Below are positions 7,955 to 16,676 of a stretch of 64,000 bases of DNA, one piece after another (within the stretch, counting starts at the first letter, position 1; the number at the start of each line of letters is the position of its first letter). This DNA comes from Mastigocoleus testarum BC008. Lineage in GTDB: Bacteria > Cyanobacteriota > Cyanobacteriia > Cyanobacteriales > Nostocaceae. The notes beneath the pieces are model-generated. The model did not search any database. It was not told where the DNA came from and worked only from the letters and a program-made list of their open reading frames with translations. The stretch is from positions 1 to 64,000 of the forward strand of contig NZ_LMTZ01000112.1 of NCBI RefSeq assembly GCF_001456025.1. The letters run 5' to 3'. The position numbers were made by a program, and so were the translations under genes.

Positions 7955-8117
7955 TTAACTCACATCTTGCACCAATAAAATTTGATGTATTTCAATCACT
8001 CAGTATTAACGGCAAAACCTTAATTTAGCGATAAAAGCTAAGCAAAATAATGTAGCTTTATTGCGGTAATTTTGAGGTTTTAGTGTTTTACACCCAGAGG
8101 TGCAAGATCTGAGTTAA
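7955..8117. mobile_element. MITE-like element with 19-bp terminal inverted repeats
   Basis: The ends TTAACTCACATCTTGCACC (7955-7973) and GGTGCAAGATCTGAGTTAA (8099-8117) are inverted copies with one mismatch, enclosing 125 bp without coding capacity. The word TTCAATCACTCA occurs at 7991 and at 8121, just outside the right end. Size and structure fit a small non-autonomous element, but no target-site duplication is certain and no transposase is nearby. Confidence 0.5.
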
Positions 8118-8129
8118 GGTTTCAATCAC

Positions 8130-9143
8130 TCAAAAAAATGCTGGATAAACAAAAGCAAATGCTGTGGAACTTGGTATTTGCTTTCCATCGAGTTCTTCCA
8201 CAATAACTGTTTCAAATTCCTTATCCCAACGAGCGCGGATTTGACGATCGTTAAAATCAACTAATTTGGTACCAACTTTTGCCATTTCTTGGTGACTAAA
8301 CTGTAAACTTGCACCAGAAAAACGGTTATTAGGCTTTTGATTATCTGCTTCCCATACATAGGTGACAATTGCTTTGGGAGGAAGCTTGCGGGAATCTTGA
8401 TTGCGGACGGGGAATATAATTTGATTATCTGTGTAATAGGTACCGTAGGGATATCTTTGGTAATCGCGGTTATGTCCGGTTTTGGTGGAAAGAATTTTAC
8501 TGTTGGGATATTTTTTTAACCAAGCACCAAGGGTTGTTTTAACTGTGGGAACTTTTGCTAAAGAAAGATTAGTTCTAGGACCAACCACACCCAAAGCCCA
8601 AGGTTGAGCGTAAAGGGTATCATTGGCGCGATCGTACATTATTAAACAGCTTTGATAAAGTTTTCCTGAGACCCCAAAAGTTGAACCACCTCGTTGAAAA
8701 GCAACTATTGTGTCACATAAAGGACAATAGGAAACCGCTACATTAATACCCCCAACCGTATCATTAACTATTTCATGCCAATTCATAATCCCAAACGGAT
8801 AAACTTTGACTTCTCCATTTACAACAACACCAATAACTGTTTCATCTGATTTGAAAGGTGTAGTTTTGGCTGTATCAAAGCTGGGATTATCAATACTGGG
8901 GATACCATCTTTACCTGGTCCTCCATCCAGCAAATCATCTAATTTAATTCGGGCGTTCTCCAGTGGGTTTTTATTTTGTTTGTGCAGGTCATCAAGTTCT
9001 TTATTTTGGTCATTAAAATATTTGGTCAGAAAAAAATAGCGGAGTTTAAAATTATCCCAACCACCAGCATGAGTCACTAATCCGCCAAATGCGATCGCGA
9101 TCGTTAATATTGCAGCAATGGCTAACCGGGTTAGTATCTTCAT
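8130..9143 (-). CDS. DUF3179 domain-containing exported protein
   Basis: About 337 residues from the ATG at 9143, which has GAGGA eight bases upstream; a TTG 15 bp further upstream is less likely. An N-terminal signal peptide (MKILTRLAIAAILTIAIAFG) is followed by a charged linker and then a DUF3179 domain: VIGVVVNGEVKVYPFGIMNW, NVAVSYCPLCDTIVAF with the CPLC di-cysteine near residue 140, and FGVSGKLYQSCLIMYDR. The domain is found in exported proteins of bacteria and archaea; the function is not established, and the CPLC motif suggests metal binding or a redox-active disulfide. It stands alone between repeat-rich gaps. Confidence 0.85.
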   Translation of the reverse strand: MKILTRLAIAAILTIAIAFGGLVTHAGGWDNFKLRYFFLTKYFNDQNKELDDLHKQNKNPLENARIKLDDLLDGGPGKDGIPSIDNPSFDTAKTTPFKSDETVIGVVVNGEVKVYPFGIMNWHEIVNDTVGGINVAVSYCPLCDTIVAFQRGGSTFGVSGKLYQSCLIMYDRANDTLYAQPWALGVVGPRTNLSLAKVPTVKTTLGAWLKKYPNSKILSTKTGHNRDYQRYPYGTYYTDNQIIFPVRNQDSRKLPPKAIVTYVWEADNQKPNNRFSGASLQFSHQEMAKVGTKLVDFNDRQIRARWDKEFETVIVEELDGKQIPSSTAFAFVYPAFF

Positions 9144-9158
9144 CGCTCGTATCCTCAA

Positions 9159-9454
9159 ACTCCTTCCTACTAATTACTAGTAGATTTGATGAAGTTTAAT
9201 GCAGCTTGAGAATCAGATAATAATTTGATGAGAGGGGATTGGGGATTGGGGACTATAGGGATTGGGGATTGGGATTAATTTTGCACCGATGCGCTTCGTC
9301 TCATTGTGTTAACAGTGCTAGCTGTATTTGGGTGGCGTTAGCCACATAGAAATTAGATTTGAGAAACCGATGAATAAAATACTTTATCTATCTTCCCAAT
9401 CGCCATATGACGCTATCGCGTCACGCTTTGCTAACGCCAATCCCGAATCCCGAA
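9159..9454. repeat. Gap with GGGGATT STRR array and GC-rich palindromic repeats
   Basis: 9231-9276 holds GGGGATTGGGGACT-type heptamer repeats. 9285-9345 and 9405-9440 hold GC-rich repeat words with internal palindromes (GACGCTATCGCGTC, TTTGCTAACGCC). The first 70 bp are the upstream region of the DUF3179 gene. No gene is seen. Confidence 0.65.
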
Positions 9455-10303
9455 TCAAATCTTCCTAATCCCTTGCTCCAAACCCCGACAAACTCCCGTA
9501 AGAAAATCCAAATCTAAAGTAGCAATAGTATCGCTAGGTTTATGATAATGGGGGTTGCGCATAAATGATGTATCCGTGACCATCATTGCTGGATAACCCA
9601 CATCCCAAAATGGTGCATGGTCGCTCCGTCGAGTTGGAGGAACTAATTTACCCTTATTTGGTACTGTTAGCCATTCGCTAGGTGTCCCAGATTGGCGGAT
9701 GTTACGGCATAGATGAATTAAATCTGGTATAGTTCGCAAATTACCAATTAAAGCAATAAAGTCCCCACAATCGGGATAAAAGCGTTCTAAAGGAGGAGGG
9801 TAAGATTGGGAATTAGGTCTAGAATCTTTATAACCCAGCATTTCCAGAGAAATCATCAAACGTAATTTTTGTTTCTCTTGCTGCAACATTGCTGCATATT
9901 CAGCAGAACCAATTAAGCCATATTCTTCCATATCAAAAGCTATTAGCCGCAGGGGATATTTAATAGGTTCTTTTGCAAACATTCTGGCTAATTCTAACAA
10001 AACAGCCACCCCCGTAGCATTATCATCAGCCCCCGGAGATCCCGGAACAGCATCATAATGAGCTGCAATTAAAATTGGTGGTAAATCTCTCTTTTTCTTT
10101 CTGGGTAAACCGGGTAAATTGAGGATGAGATTTTTGAATGTTTTACTTTTGAATGAAAAGGTGTGGATTTCCACACTTCCCCACTGACTAAATGAAGCGC
10201 GAATGTATTCCTGGACAAAAAAATGACCAGCCGACGCCATATATGGATCGCGCTCCCGTACTATTTCAGAGAGGTGAGTTGTTAGTTGCTCTTTTAAATT
10301 CAC
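9455..10303 (-). CDS. M28 family zinc aminopeptidase
   Basis: A 282-residue metallopeptidase with the M28 core: PPILIAAHYDAVPGSPGADD (first zinc His and the bridging Asp), NATGVAVLLELAR, FDMEEYGLIGS with the catalytic Glu pair, a late Asp in ISLEMLGYKD, and a C-terminal His in NPHYHKPSDT. These are the two-zinc ligands of the family. Members cleave N-terminal residues from peptides or deacylate glutamine derivatives. No signal peptide is visible, so a cytoplasmic location is likely. The start is GTG. It is divergent from dnaK, which begins 118 bp away. Confidence 0.9.
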   Translation of the reverse strand: MNLKEQLTTHLSEIVRERDPYMASAGHFFVQEYIRASFSQWGSVEIHTFSFKSKTFKNLILNLPGLPRKKKRDLPPILIAAHYDAVPGSPGADDNATGVAVLLELARMFAKEPIKYPLRLIAFDMEEYGLIGSAEYAAMLQQEKQKLRLMISLEMLGYKDSRPNSQSYPPPLERFYPDCGDFIALIGNLRTIPDLIHLCRNIRQSGTPSEWLTVPNKGKLVPPTRRSDHAPFWDVGYPAMMVTDTSFMRNPHYHKPSDTIATLDLDFLTGVCRGLEQGIRKI

Positions 10304-10421
10304 AAATTAATTGATAAAGAATACTCAATGACAGTGTATTTCTCAAGTGCAAGATACAATAAATCAAGCATTGGATCTAAAGAAATAAAATTTATAAGTA
10401 ACATTAGGAGAAAAGTAACGC

Positions 10422-12773
10422 ATGGGCAAAGTAGTCGGCATTGATTTGGGTACAACCAACTCAGTAGTTGCCGTCATGGAGGGAGGCAAGCCGGTGGTTA
10501 TTGCCAATGCTGAAGGAATGCGAACCACACCCTCGGTGGTAGGCTTTAGTAAAGATGGCGAAAGAGTTGTGGGACAAATGGCGCGGCGACAAACCATCCT
10601 CAATCCCCAAAATACTTTTTTCGCAATTAAACGCTTTATGGGACGTAAGTATGGCGAACTTAGTCCGGAAACGAAGCGTGTACCTTATACCATCCGCAAA
10701 GATGAGTTTGGCAGTATCAAAATTAAATGTCCGCGTTTAAGTAAGGACTTTGCCCCAGAAGAAGTTTCCGCAATGATATTGAAGAAGTTAGCGGAAGATG
10801 CAAGTACTTATTTGGGAGAAACTGTAACCGGCGCGGTGATTACAGTTCCAGCATACTTTAATGATTCTCAACGCCAAGCTACCCGAGATGCAGGTAGAAT
10901 TGCTGGTTTAGAAGTGTTACGAATTCTTAACGAACCTACTTCCGCATCTTTAGCCTACGGTTTAGATAAGGCTGAAAATGAAACTATCTTGGTATTTGAC
11001 TTGGGTGGCGGTACTTTTGATGTTTCTATTTTGGATGTAGGCGATGGTGTATTTGAAGTCAAAGCAACTAGCGGTGATACCCAGTTGGGGGGTAATGACT
11101 TTGATACGCGGATTGTAAATTGGTTAGCAGAACAATTTTTAGAAACTGAAGGCGTAGATTTAAGACGCGATCGCCAAGCTTTACAGCGTTTAATGGAAGC
11201 GGCAGAAAAAGCCAAAATTGAACTTTCGGCGGTTGGGGTCACTGATATCAATTTACCGTTTATTACCGCTACAGAAGATGGTCCAAAGCATTTAGAAACT
11301 CGGTTGACTCGGGCTCAGTTTGAAGGAATGTGCGATGATCTGTTAGGAAGATTGCGCAACCCAGTCAAACGGGCGTTACGAGATGCGGGATTGTCGCCAC
11401 GAAGTATTGATGAAGTAGTATTGGTAGGTGGTTCTACCCGGATGCCGATGGTTAGACAATTGGTTCGGGCAATGATTGGTTTGGAACCTAACCAAAATGT
11501 CAATCCTGATGAAGTTGTGGCGGTGGGTGCAGCGGTGCAAGCAGGCATTCTCGCCGGAGAACTCAAAGATATATTATTGCTGGACGTTACACCTCTATCC
11601 CTAGGATTAGAAACTATTGGCGGGGTGGCGAAAAAATTAATTCCTCGTAACACTACTATCCCAGTTCGCCGTTCCGATGTTTTCTCTACTTCGGAAAATA
11701 ACCAAAATACCGTCGAAATTCATATTGTCCAAGGCGAACGGGAAATGGCTGCGGATAATAAATCCCTGGGACGATTTAAGTTATACGGTATTCCACCAGC
11801 ACCGAGAGGTATCCCACAAATACAAGTATCTTTTGACATAGATGCAAATGGAATCTTACAGGTAACAGCTTTAGACCGGACTACCGGAAGAGAACAAAGT
11901 ATTACAATTCAAGGCGCTTCCAATCTTAGTGAAGCTGAAATCCGCCAGATAATTCAAGAAGCTGAAAAATTTGCGGAAGTAGACAGACAGCGCAAAGAAA
12001 AAGTAGAAAAGCGCAATCGTGCTGAAGCATTAATATTGCAAGCCGAAAGACAATTACGGGAAGTAGCATTAGATTTAGGTATCAATTTTGCTCGCAATCG
12101 CCGCCAGCGCATAGATAATATTTGTCGAGAACTGCGGGAAAGTTTGGAAGCCCAAGACGAGCGGGGAATAGATCAGACCTATGCTGATTTGCAAGATGCT
12201 TTATATGAATTAAGTCGGGAAGTTCGGGAATTCTTCCAAGAAGATGAAGAAGATGACCTATTTGGTACAATTCGCGACATCTTTATTGGTGAGAAAGATG
12301 ATGACGATCGCGATTTTTACAACGACAGAAGCTACAATCGAGATTATGATCGGGGCGGTTATAACCGGGGTGGTAGCTATGACCGAGGTGGTGGCTATGA
12401 CCGTGGTGGTGGCTATGACCGTGGTGGTTACGAGCGGGGTGGTGGCTACGAGCGGGGTGGTGGCTATGACCGAGAACCTAACCCAAGTTATAACCAAGGG
12501 TATGAGAAAGATTACAACCGGGGTCGCAACAACAACCGAGATTGGGAACAAGACGACAGGCGAGGATATGATAGCGATCGCGATCTAGGAAGCTATGACC
12601 GAGAAAGAAGCAAAGACTATAACCAAGGATATGGTCGAGGTTATGATAGAGATCGAGATGTAGAAAGGGATAGCAAAGACAGCCGTTCTTATAAAGGAAA
12701 GCGAAGTTCTTCCCGCAACCCCCGCCCCAGCTACAGAGATAATTGGGATGACGATGATGATGATTGGTTCTAA
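10422..12773 (+). CDS. dnaK: Chaperone Hsp70, DnaK3-type with Gly/Tyr/Arg/Asp-rich C-terminal tail
   Basis: A 783-residue Hsp70. Nucleotide-binding domain: VGIDLGTTNSVVAV, ILVFDLGGGTFDVSILDVGD and VVLVGGSTRMPMVRQLV; substrate-binding domain from about residue 395; helical lid to about 615. Beyond this runs an acidic stretch (FFQEDEEDDLF) and a tail of about 160 residues built from YDRGGG-type repeats and an Asp-rich end (DDDDDDWF). The length fits cyanobacterial DnaK3 (about 770 residues), which in Synechococcus associates with thylakoid membranes; assigning it to DnaK3 is inference from length and the dnaJ context. An AGGAG site (10406-10410) precedes the ATG. A dnaJ follows 300 bp downstream. 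Confidence 0.93.
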   Translation: MGKVVGIDLGTTNSVVAVMEGGKPVVIANAEGMRTTPSVVGFSKDGERVVGQMARRQTILNPQNTFFAIKRFMGRKYGELSPETKRVPYTIRKDEFGSIKIKCPRLSKDFAPEEVSAMILKKLAEDASTYLGETVTGAVITVPAYFNDSQRQATRDAGRIAGLEVLRILNEPTSASLAYGLDKAENETILVFDLGGGTFDVSILDVGDGVFEVKATSGDTQLGGNDFDTRIVNWLAEQFLETEGVDLRRDRQALQRLMEAAEKAKIELSAVGVTDINLPFITATEDGPKHLETRLTRAQFEGMCDDLLGRLRNPVKRALRDAGLSPRSIDEVVLVGGSTRMPMVRQLVRAMIGLEPNQNVNPDEVVAVGAAVQAGILAGELKDILLLDVTPLSLGLETIGGVAKKLIPRNTTIPVRRSDVFSTSENNQNTVEIHIVQGEREMAADNKSLGRFKLYGIPPAPRGIPQIQVSFDIDANGILQVTALDRTTGREQSITIQGASNLSEAEIRQIIQEAEKFAEVDRQRKEKVEKRNRAEALILQAERQLREVALDLGINFARNRRQRIDNICRELRESLEAQDERGIDQTYADLQDALYELSREVREFFQEDEEDDLFGTIRDIFIGEKDDDDRDFYNDRSYNRDYDRGGYNRGGSYDRGGGYDRGGGYDRGGYERGGGYERGGGYDREPNPSYNQGYEKDYNRGRNNNRDWEQDDRRGYDSDRDLGSYDRERSKDYNQGYGRGYDRDRDVERDSKDSRSYKGKRSSSRNPRPSYRDNWDDDDDDWF
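12352..12475 (+). repeat. GGTGGTGGCTATGACCG-type tandem repeats inside dnaK
   Basis: Imperfect tandem units of 18-24 bp (GGTGGTGGCTATGACCG, with GAGCGG variants) encode the Tyr-Asp/Glu-Arg-Gly-Gly repeats of the DnaK tail. Such arrays can change copy number by slippage without shifting the frame when units are multiples of three. Confidence 0.75.
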
Positions 12774-13075
12774 GTTATACCAGCAATTACCTGTATACGG
12801 GACTTTCGGCTTTATCTGTAGTAAATATCTGCAAATTATTGAACTGTACGGATAGTTACTAAAGGCTGAGCTTAGTGGGTGTCATGTGCGGATTTTACCA
12901 ACAGGAATTTGTAGTCATTCCTCGGTTACAAATCTCCTATCCGCAAGGACAGAGAATAACAAGAATTAAAAATATTAATAAACAAAGGAATATTTATTGT
13001 CCAATAAAAAAAATTAACATCTAAAATCTAACATCTGAAATCTAAAATCTAGAATCTCAACTTAAACAACTGGCT
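12774..13075. other. dnaK-dnaJ intergenic region with short repeats
   Basis: 302 bp without a gene. The last part (about 13015-13060) has degenerate direct repeats of AACATCTAAAATCT-like words, related to STRR. No clear terminator or promoter box was picked out. Confidence 0.45.
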
Positions 13076-14056
13076 ATGCAGAATTTGCAGAATTTCCGCG
13101 ATTATTACGAAATTTTGGGAGTATCTAAAAATGCCTCTATTGAGGAGATTAAAAAGGTTTATCGTCGTTTGGCGAGACAGTACCACCCCGATTTAAATCC
13201 AGGTGATAAATCTGCTGAAGAAAAATTTAAAGCCATCGGTGAAGCCTACGGAGTACTTTCTGATCCCGCAAAAAGATCCCAGTACGACGAATTTAGTCGC
13301 TTCTGGAAGCAAAAGAATTTTGGTAAGCAAGGTAAACGAGGTGATAGTCGCTCCGCTTCTAGTAACGGAAGTGGAGGTTTCGATCCCAGTCAACATCAAA
13401 CATTCGAAAGTTTTATTAATCAAGTTATTGGGAGGAATAAAAATTCGAGTACAACAACAGGTAACTCAAGCAAAACTAAGACTACCGATCCGTTTCGTTC
13501 TCCCCCCAGAACCAAGTATGAGTATACCGTTAACCCTCGTACCAATCGTCGAGATATTGAAGCTAGACTGACCATACCTTTAGAAAAAGCGTACAAGGGT
13601 GGTTTGGAAAGAATTCGTTTGGAAGATGGACGTTCTCTAGAAGTAAAAATGCCCCCAGCGATGGTGACAGGTCAAACTATCCGTCTGCGTAATCAAGGAA
13701 TTGGTGGTGGTGACTTGTATTTAAAAATCACTGTAGAACCCCATCGAATGTTTAAAATGGAAGGCTTTAATATTTTTTGTCAGGTACCAGTTACTCCTTC
13801 AGAAGCTGTGCTTGGGGGACAAGTTGAAGCACCGACTCTTGATGGATTAGTAAAAATGAGTATTCCTCCAGGTGTCAGAACGGGTCAAAGATTGCGCCTC
13901 GCAAACAAAGGTTATCCTTACGAAAATGGTAAACGTGGCGACCAATTAGTAGAAATTCAAATAGTAACTCCCAAACAAATTAGCACCCGAGAACGAGAAC
14001 TTTATGAGAAAATACGACAAATTGAAACTTTTAAGCCCCGTAATGAATTGGGCTAA
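13076..14056 (+). CDS. dnaJ: DnaJ/CbpA-type Hsp40 co-chaperone without zinc finger
   Basis: A 326-residue Hsp40. J-domain at residues about 8-75 with DYYEILGVSKNASIEEIKK and RQYHPDLNPGDK containing the HPD motif that stimulates Hsp70 ATPase; a Ser/Gly-rich linker (residues 85-160); then the two beta-barrel DnaJ C-terminal domains (LTIPLEKAYKGG, MPPAMVTGQTIRLRNQGIGG, IPPGVRTGQRLRLANKGYP). There are no CxxCxGxG zinc-finger repeats, so it is a type II (CbpA/DnaJ3-like) protein. It lies downstream of dnaK on the same strand and is the expected partner of that DnaK. Confidence 0.92.
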   Translation: MQNLQNFRDYYEILGVSKNASIEEIKKVYRRLARQYHPDLNPGDKSAEEKFKAIGEAYGVLSDPAKRSQYDEFSRFWKQKNFGKQGKRGDSRSASSNGSGGFDPSQHQTFESFINQVIGRNKNSSTTTGNSSKTKTTDPFRSPPRTKYEYTVNPRTNRRDIEARLTIPLEKAYKGGLERIRLEDGRSLEVKMPPAMVTGQTIRLRNQGIGGGDLYLKITVEPHRMFKMEGFNIFCQVPVTPSEAVLGGQVEAPTLDGLVKMSIPPGVRTGQRLRLANKGYPYENGKRGDQLVEIQIVTPKQISTRERELYEKIRQIETFKPRNELG

Positions 14057-14391
14057 GATATTTCAGTTCCACAAAAGAAAATTTACTTTTAAATAAATCC
14101 CAAACATATCTCAAACTAAATTTCTGTATAGTAGGGCATATTATTCCAAGGTAACAAGATAAATTGTTCAAAATAAATCGCTCAAAAATTTCTCACTCAA
14201 AAAATTGTTCAAAAATCTATTGAATTAGTAATTTTGTCAACTAAAAAGTTTATTAGTTTAGAAATTTATCTACTCGTAAATTCATAAACTTAAAAATTTA
14301 CATATATACTTAGGTTGTTAACTTATGAGTACCCATACCAGGGGGAAAATATAGTTTTACAATATTAAGAGCAGAGAAATCGACACAATAA
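14057..14391. other. AT-rich gap between the two J-domain genes
   Basis: 335 bp, very AT-rich, with repeated AAATTGTTCAAAA / CTCAAAAA words (14161-14220) but no open frame of interest. It probably holds the promoter of the membrane J-domain gene. Confidence 0.4.
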
Positions 14392-15000
14392 GTGGAACCA
14401 GCTGTGAATCAAAACGGGATATCACAACAGAGCAAACCCAATTATTATTCTCTACTGGGATTGCATCCTGGAGCTTCAGTGATTCAAATTCGTCGTGCTT
14501 ATCGGGAATTAAGCAAACGCTATCACCCAGACACAACTGATTTACCCACTGCTGTTGCAACTAAAAAGTTTCAACAGATCAACGAAGCTTACGCAACTCT
14601 TAGCAACCCAGACCGACGATTTTCCTACGACTTAACAATAGGTTATTCCCGTTTTGGAGTAATTCAACCTCCCTCAGATTTAAATACTCCTGTTTCCCGT
14701 TCGTATGACTGGTCTAAATCCGCTTATTTAGATGCTTCAGATCGTCCCTTGTCTCCTGGCGAACTTTTTGCATTGTTTGTATTAGGAGTAACTTTTTTAG
14801 CATGTTTGTTATTAGCGATCGCAATTGGTTTAACTCGCGGCGATACTGCTCTAGAAACCCAAATTAGTCAAGCAATGTTTTCCCCCGAACAACCAATTAC
14901 TTCGAATTTAGTTAGTTACCAATGGGAAACACTTGAAACTCTCAGCTTTGAAACAGAATTCGGGCTAAGTGAATCAGGAGCCAGCAGTAAAATCACATAG
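14392..15000 (+). CDS. J-domain protein with a C-terminal transmembrane helix
   Basis: 202 residues starting at GTG (14392). The J-domain spans about residues 18-85 (YYSLLGLHPGASVIQIRRAY, KRYHPDTTDLPT with HPD, INEAYATLSNPDRRFSYD). After a 35-residue linker there is one transmembrane helix (ELFALFVLGVTFLACLLLAI, about residues 123-145) and a 55-residue tail. It therefore looks like a membrane-anchored Hsp40 that would recruit an Hsp70 to a membrane. Position next to dnaK/dnaJ supports partnership with that DnaK. Length and layout suit a small membrane J-protein; no gene name is assigned. Confidence 0.85.
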   Translation: MEPAVNQNGISQQSKPNYYSLLGLHPGASVIQIRRAYRELSKRYHPDTTDLPTAVATKKFQQINEAYATLSNPDRRFSYDLTIGYSRFGVIQPPSDLNTPVSRSYDWSKSAYLDASDRPLSPGELFALFVLGVTFLACLLLAIAIGLTRGDTALETQISQAMFSPEQPITSNLVSYQWETLETLSFETEFGLSESGASSKIT

Positions 15001-15334
15001 GGGTTGTCTTGGTTTTTAAACTTCTACTCGCTTCCAATATCAATGAGATACTGTAGTAGCAAAAATTGAACAAGAGATAAAACCATTAATATAAATCAAT
15101 CCAAAAATTTTGATACTTTGTAATTCTGATACTTTTAGTTTTTCTGTTTAAATACTTTAGCCAAATATATACCCCCAAAATTCATTCATAAAAGTTGACC
15201 TTCAGCGTTCCCATTCACTTTACAATGTGAAATATAGGTTTAGCGTTGTTAAAAGTAATTAGCGCGATTTACAAATGTCCTGGCTGTTGGATATATCTTA
15301 AGTCGGCACAGAGTAATATTCTTAACTTCGACAG
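15001..15334. other. Intergenic region upstream of the DUF3143 gene
   Basis: 334 bp, AT-rich. A short inverted repeat TTCAC...GTGAA lies at 15214-15231. No gene or terminator is recognised. Confidence 0.35.
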
Positions 15335-15628
15335 GTGAATTATTTAGAATTGCTTATGGATCTCCCCGTTCCAGAAACCCCTTTGTATAACCATACCTTG
15401 CCCCAAATAGAACAGTGGCTAACACATCAAGGTTGCGAGCAAGATAAAAAAGAGCTAGAGCATTGGCAATTAAAAAGACCAGCCTGGGAAGCGGAGCTTT
15501 GGCTGGATATTGAACAAATTATAGTTAAGTATATTCAAGCCGGAGAAAACGGACAAGATATACAACGTTCATTTAAATATTCCCTATCTCGCCGAGATAT
15601 AGAAGAAGCAGTGTTTTCTGGACCGTAA
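15335..15628 (+). CDS. DUF3143 domain-containing small protein
   Basis: 97 residues from GTG at 15335; an internal ATG at 15356 (MDLPVPETPLYNHTLP) would give 90 residues and matches better the N-terminus I remember for the family. Features: TPLYNHTLPQIEQWL, LEHWQLKRPAWEAELWLDIE and AGENGQDIQRSFKYSLSRRD, characteristic of the cyanobacterial DUF3143 family. The function is unknown. In this window it closes the dnaK-dnaJ-J-protein cluster, so a link with chaperone function is possible but rests on position alone. Confidence 0.8.
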   Translation: MNYLELLMDLPVPETPLYNHTLPQIEQWLTHQGCEQDKKELEHWQLKRPAWEAELWLDIEQIIVKYIQAGENGQDIQRSFKYSLSRRDIEEAVFSGP

Positions 15629-15925
15629 TCTGGGGATTAGGGACTAGGGACTGGTGACTAGGGATAGCATGCGTGCCGCCTTGCGGCATAGAGCCTACGG
15701 CGTCGGCAGATCCGCAGGTGACGGCTCCGTAGGTAGCGCAGCTATAGTCATAGCCTCTGGGGACTAGGGACTGGGGACTAGGGACTAGGAAGTAATATTT
15801 GAATTTTCATCCCAATTCCTAATCCAATGTGACGCTGTAGATACTAACATGTATGTGCTTACGCCCCGCCTTGCTAACGCCTCACGCTAACGTTAATCCC
15901 CAATACCCGAATCCCCAATCCCACT
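15628..15925. repeat. STRR and GC-rich palindromic repeat block
   Basis: GGGGACTAGGGACTGG-type heptamers at about 15630-15660 and 15757-15790 flank a GC-rich block (15663-15750) with palindromes such as GCCGCCTTGCGGC and GGCTCCGTAG. A second GC-rich block with CTTGCTAACGC and CTCACGCTAACG lies at 15828-15895, followed by CCCCAATCCC repeats up to the uppS stop. No gene. Confidence 0.7.
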
Positions 15926-15926
15926 A

Positions 15927-16676
15927 TCAAACTTTCCCAAACCGTCTTTCTCGCTGTTGGTAAGCAGATAAGGCACGGTGAAATTCGTTACGGTCAAAAT
16001 CTGGCCACAAAGTTTCAGTAATATATATTTCTGAATAAGCAATTTGCCAGAGAAGGAAATTACTAATTCGCATTTCCCCGCTAGTACGAATTAATAAATC
16101 TGGGTCGCAACTACCAGCAGTGTAAAGATGGCGTTCAAAAATTGCTTCATCAATTTCATTCGGTTGTAGCAAACCTTTTTGAACTCGATCTGCAATGCTA
16201 CGACAGGCTTGGAGAATTTCTAGCCTACCCCCGTAATTAGTGGCAACGTTAAACTGGATAGTTCGATTATTCCTGGTTGTTTCCATTGCGTGGGTTATTT
16301 CTTTTTGCAACCCCACTGGAAGTTCTTCTAAGTCCCCAACAAAACGAATTTGAACATCCTCCTCTATCATTTCTTCTAGTTCTTGGCGTAAAACTCGTCC
16401 AAATAAGGTCATCAAAAATTCGACTTCTTCTTCGGGTCTTTTCCAATTTTCTGTGGAAAAAGCATAAGCCGTCAAAGCTTTTATTCCCCAATCTTTACAG
16501 GTGCGGAGCAAATTTTTGAGTGCATCCACTCCTCGTTTGTGACCCATAATTCGGGGTAATCCCCTTTTTTTTGCCCATCGACCATTACCATCGCAAATAA
16601 CTGCAACGTGTCTGGGTAGTAATTCTCGTTTTAAGTCGACTGGCAAATATTGCTGTTCTGTTTGTTGTGTTGTCAT
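15927..16676 (-). CDS. uppS: Undecaprenyl/polyprenyl diphosphate synthase (cis-prenyltransferase)
   Basis: A 249-residue cis-prenyltransferase. Motifs: HVAVICDGNGRWAKKRGLPR (catalytic Asp near residue 29), GHKRGVDALK, LTAYAFSTENWKRP, FNVATNYGGR, and DLLIRTSGEMRISNFLLWQ followed by SEIYITETLWPDF. The usual MDGN is ICDGN here. The enzyme condenses isopentenyl diphosphate units to make the lipid carrier for peptidoglycan and other glycans. Its ATG overlaps the stop of the diadenylate cyclase gene by 4 bp, so the two are translationally coupled. The 3' end abuts a STRR block. Confidence 0.95.
   Translation of the reverse strand: MTTQQTEQQYLPVDLKRELLPRHVAVICDGNGRWAKKRGLPRIMGHKRGVDALKNLLRTCKDWGIKALTAYAFSTENWKRPEEEVEFLMTLFGRVLRQELEEMIEEDVQIRFVGDLEELPVGLQKEITHAMETTRNNRTIQFNVATNYGGRLEILQACRSIADRVQKGLLQPNEIDEAIFERHLYTAGSCDPDLLIRTSGEMRISNFLLWQIAYSEIYITETLWPDFDRNEFHRALSAYQQRERRFGKV

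Noticed and set aside
12244..12588. 114-codon plus-frame and 97-codon minus-frame open frames inside dnaK
   Set aside because: Low-complexity Thr/Val/Met/Ala shadows of the YDRGG-coding repeats.
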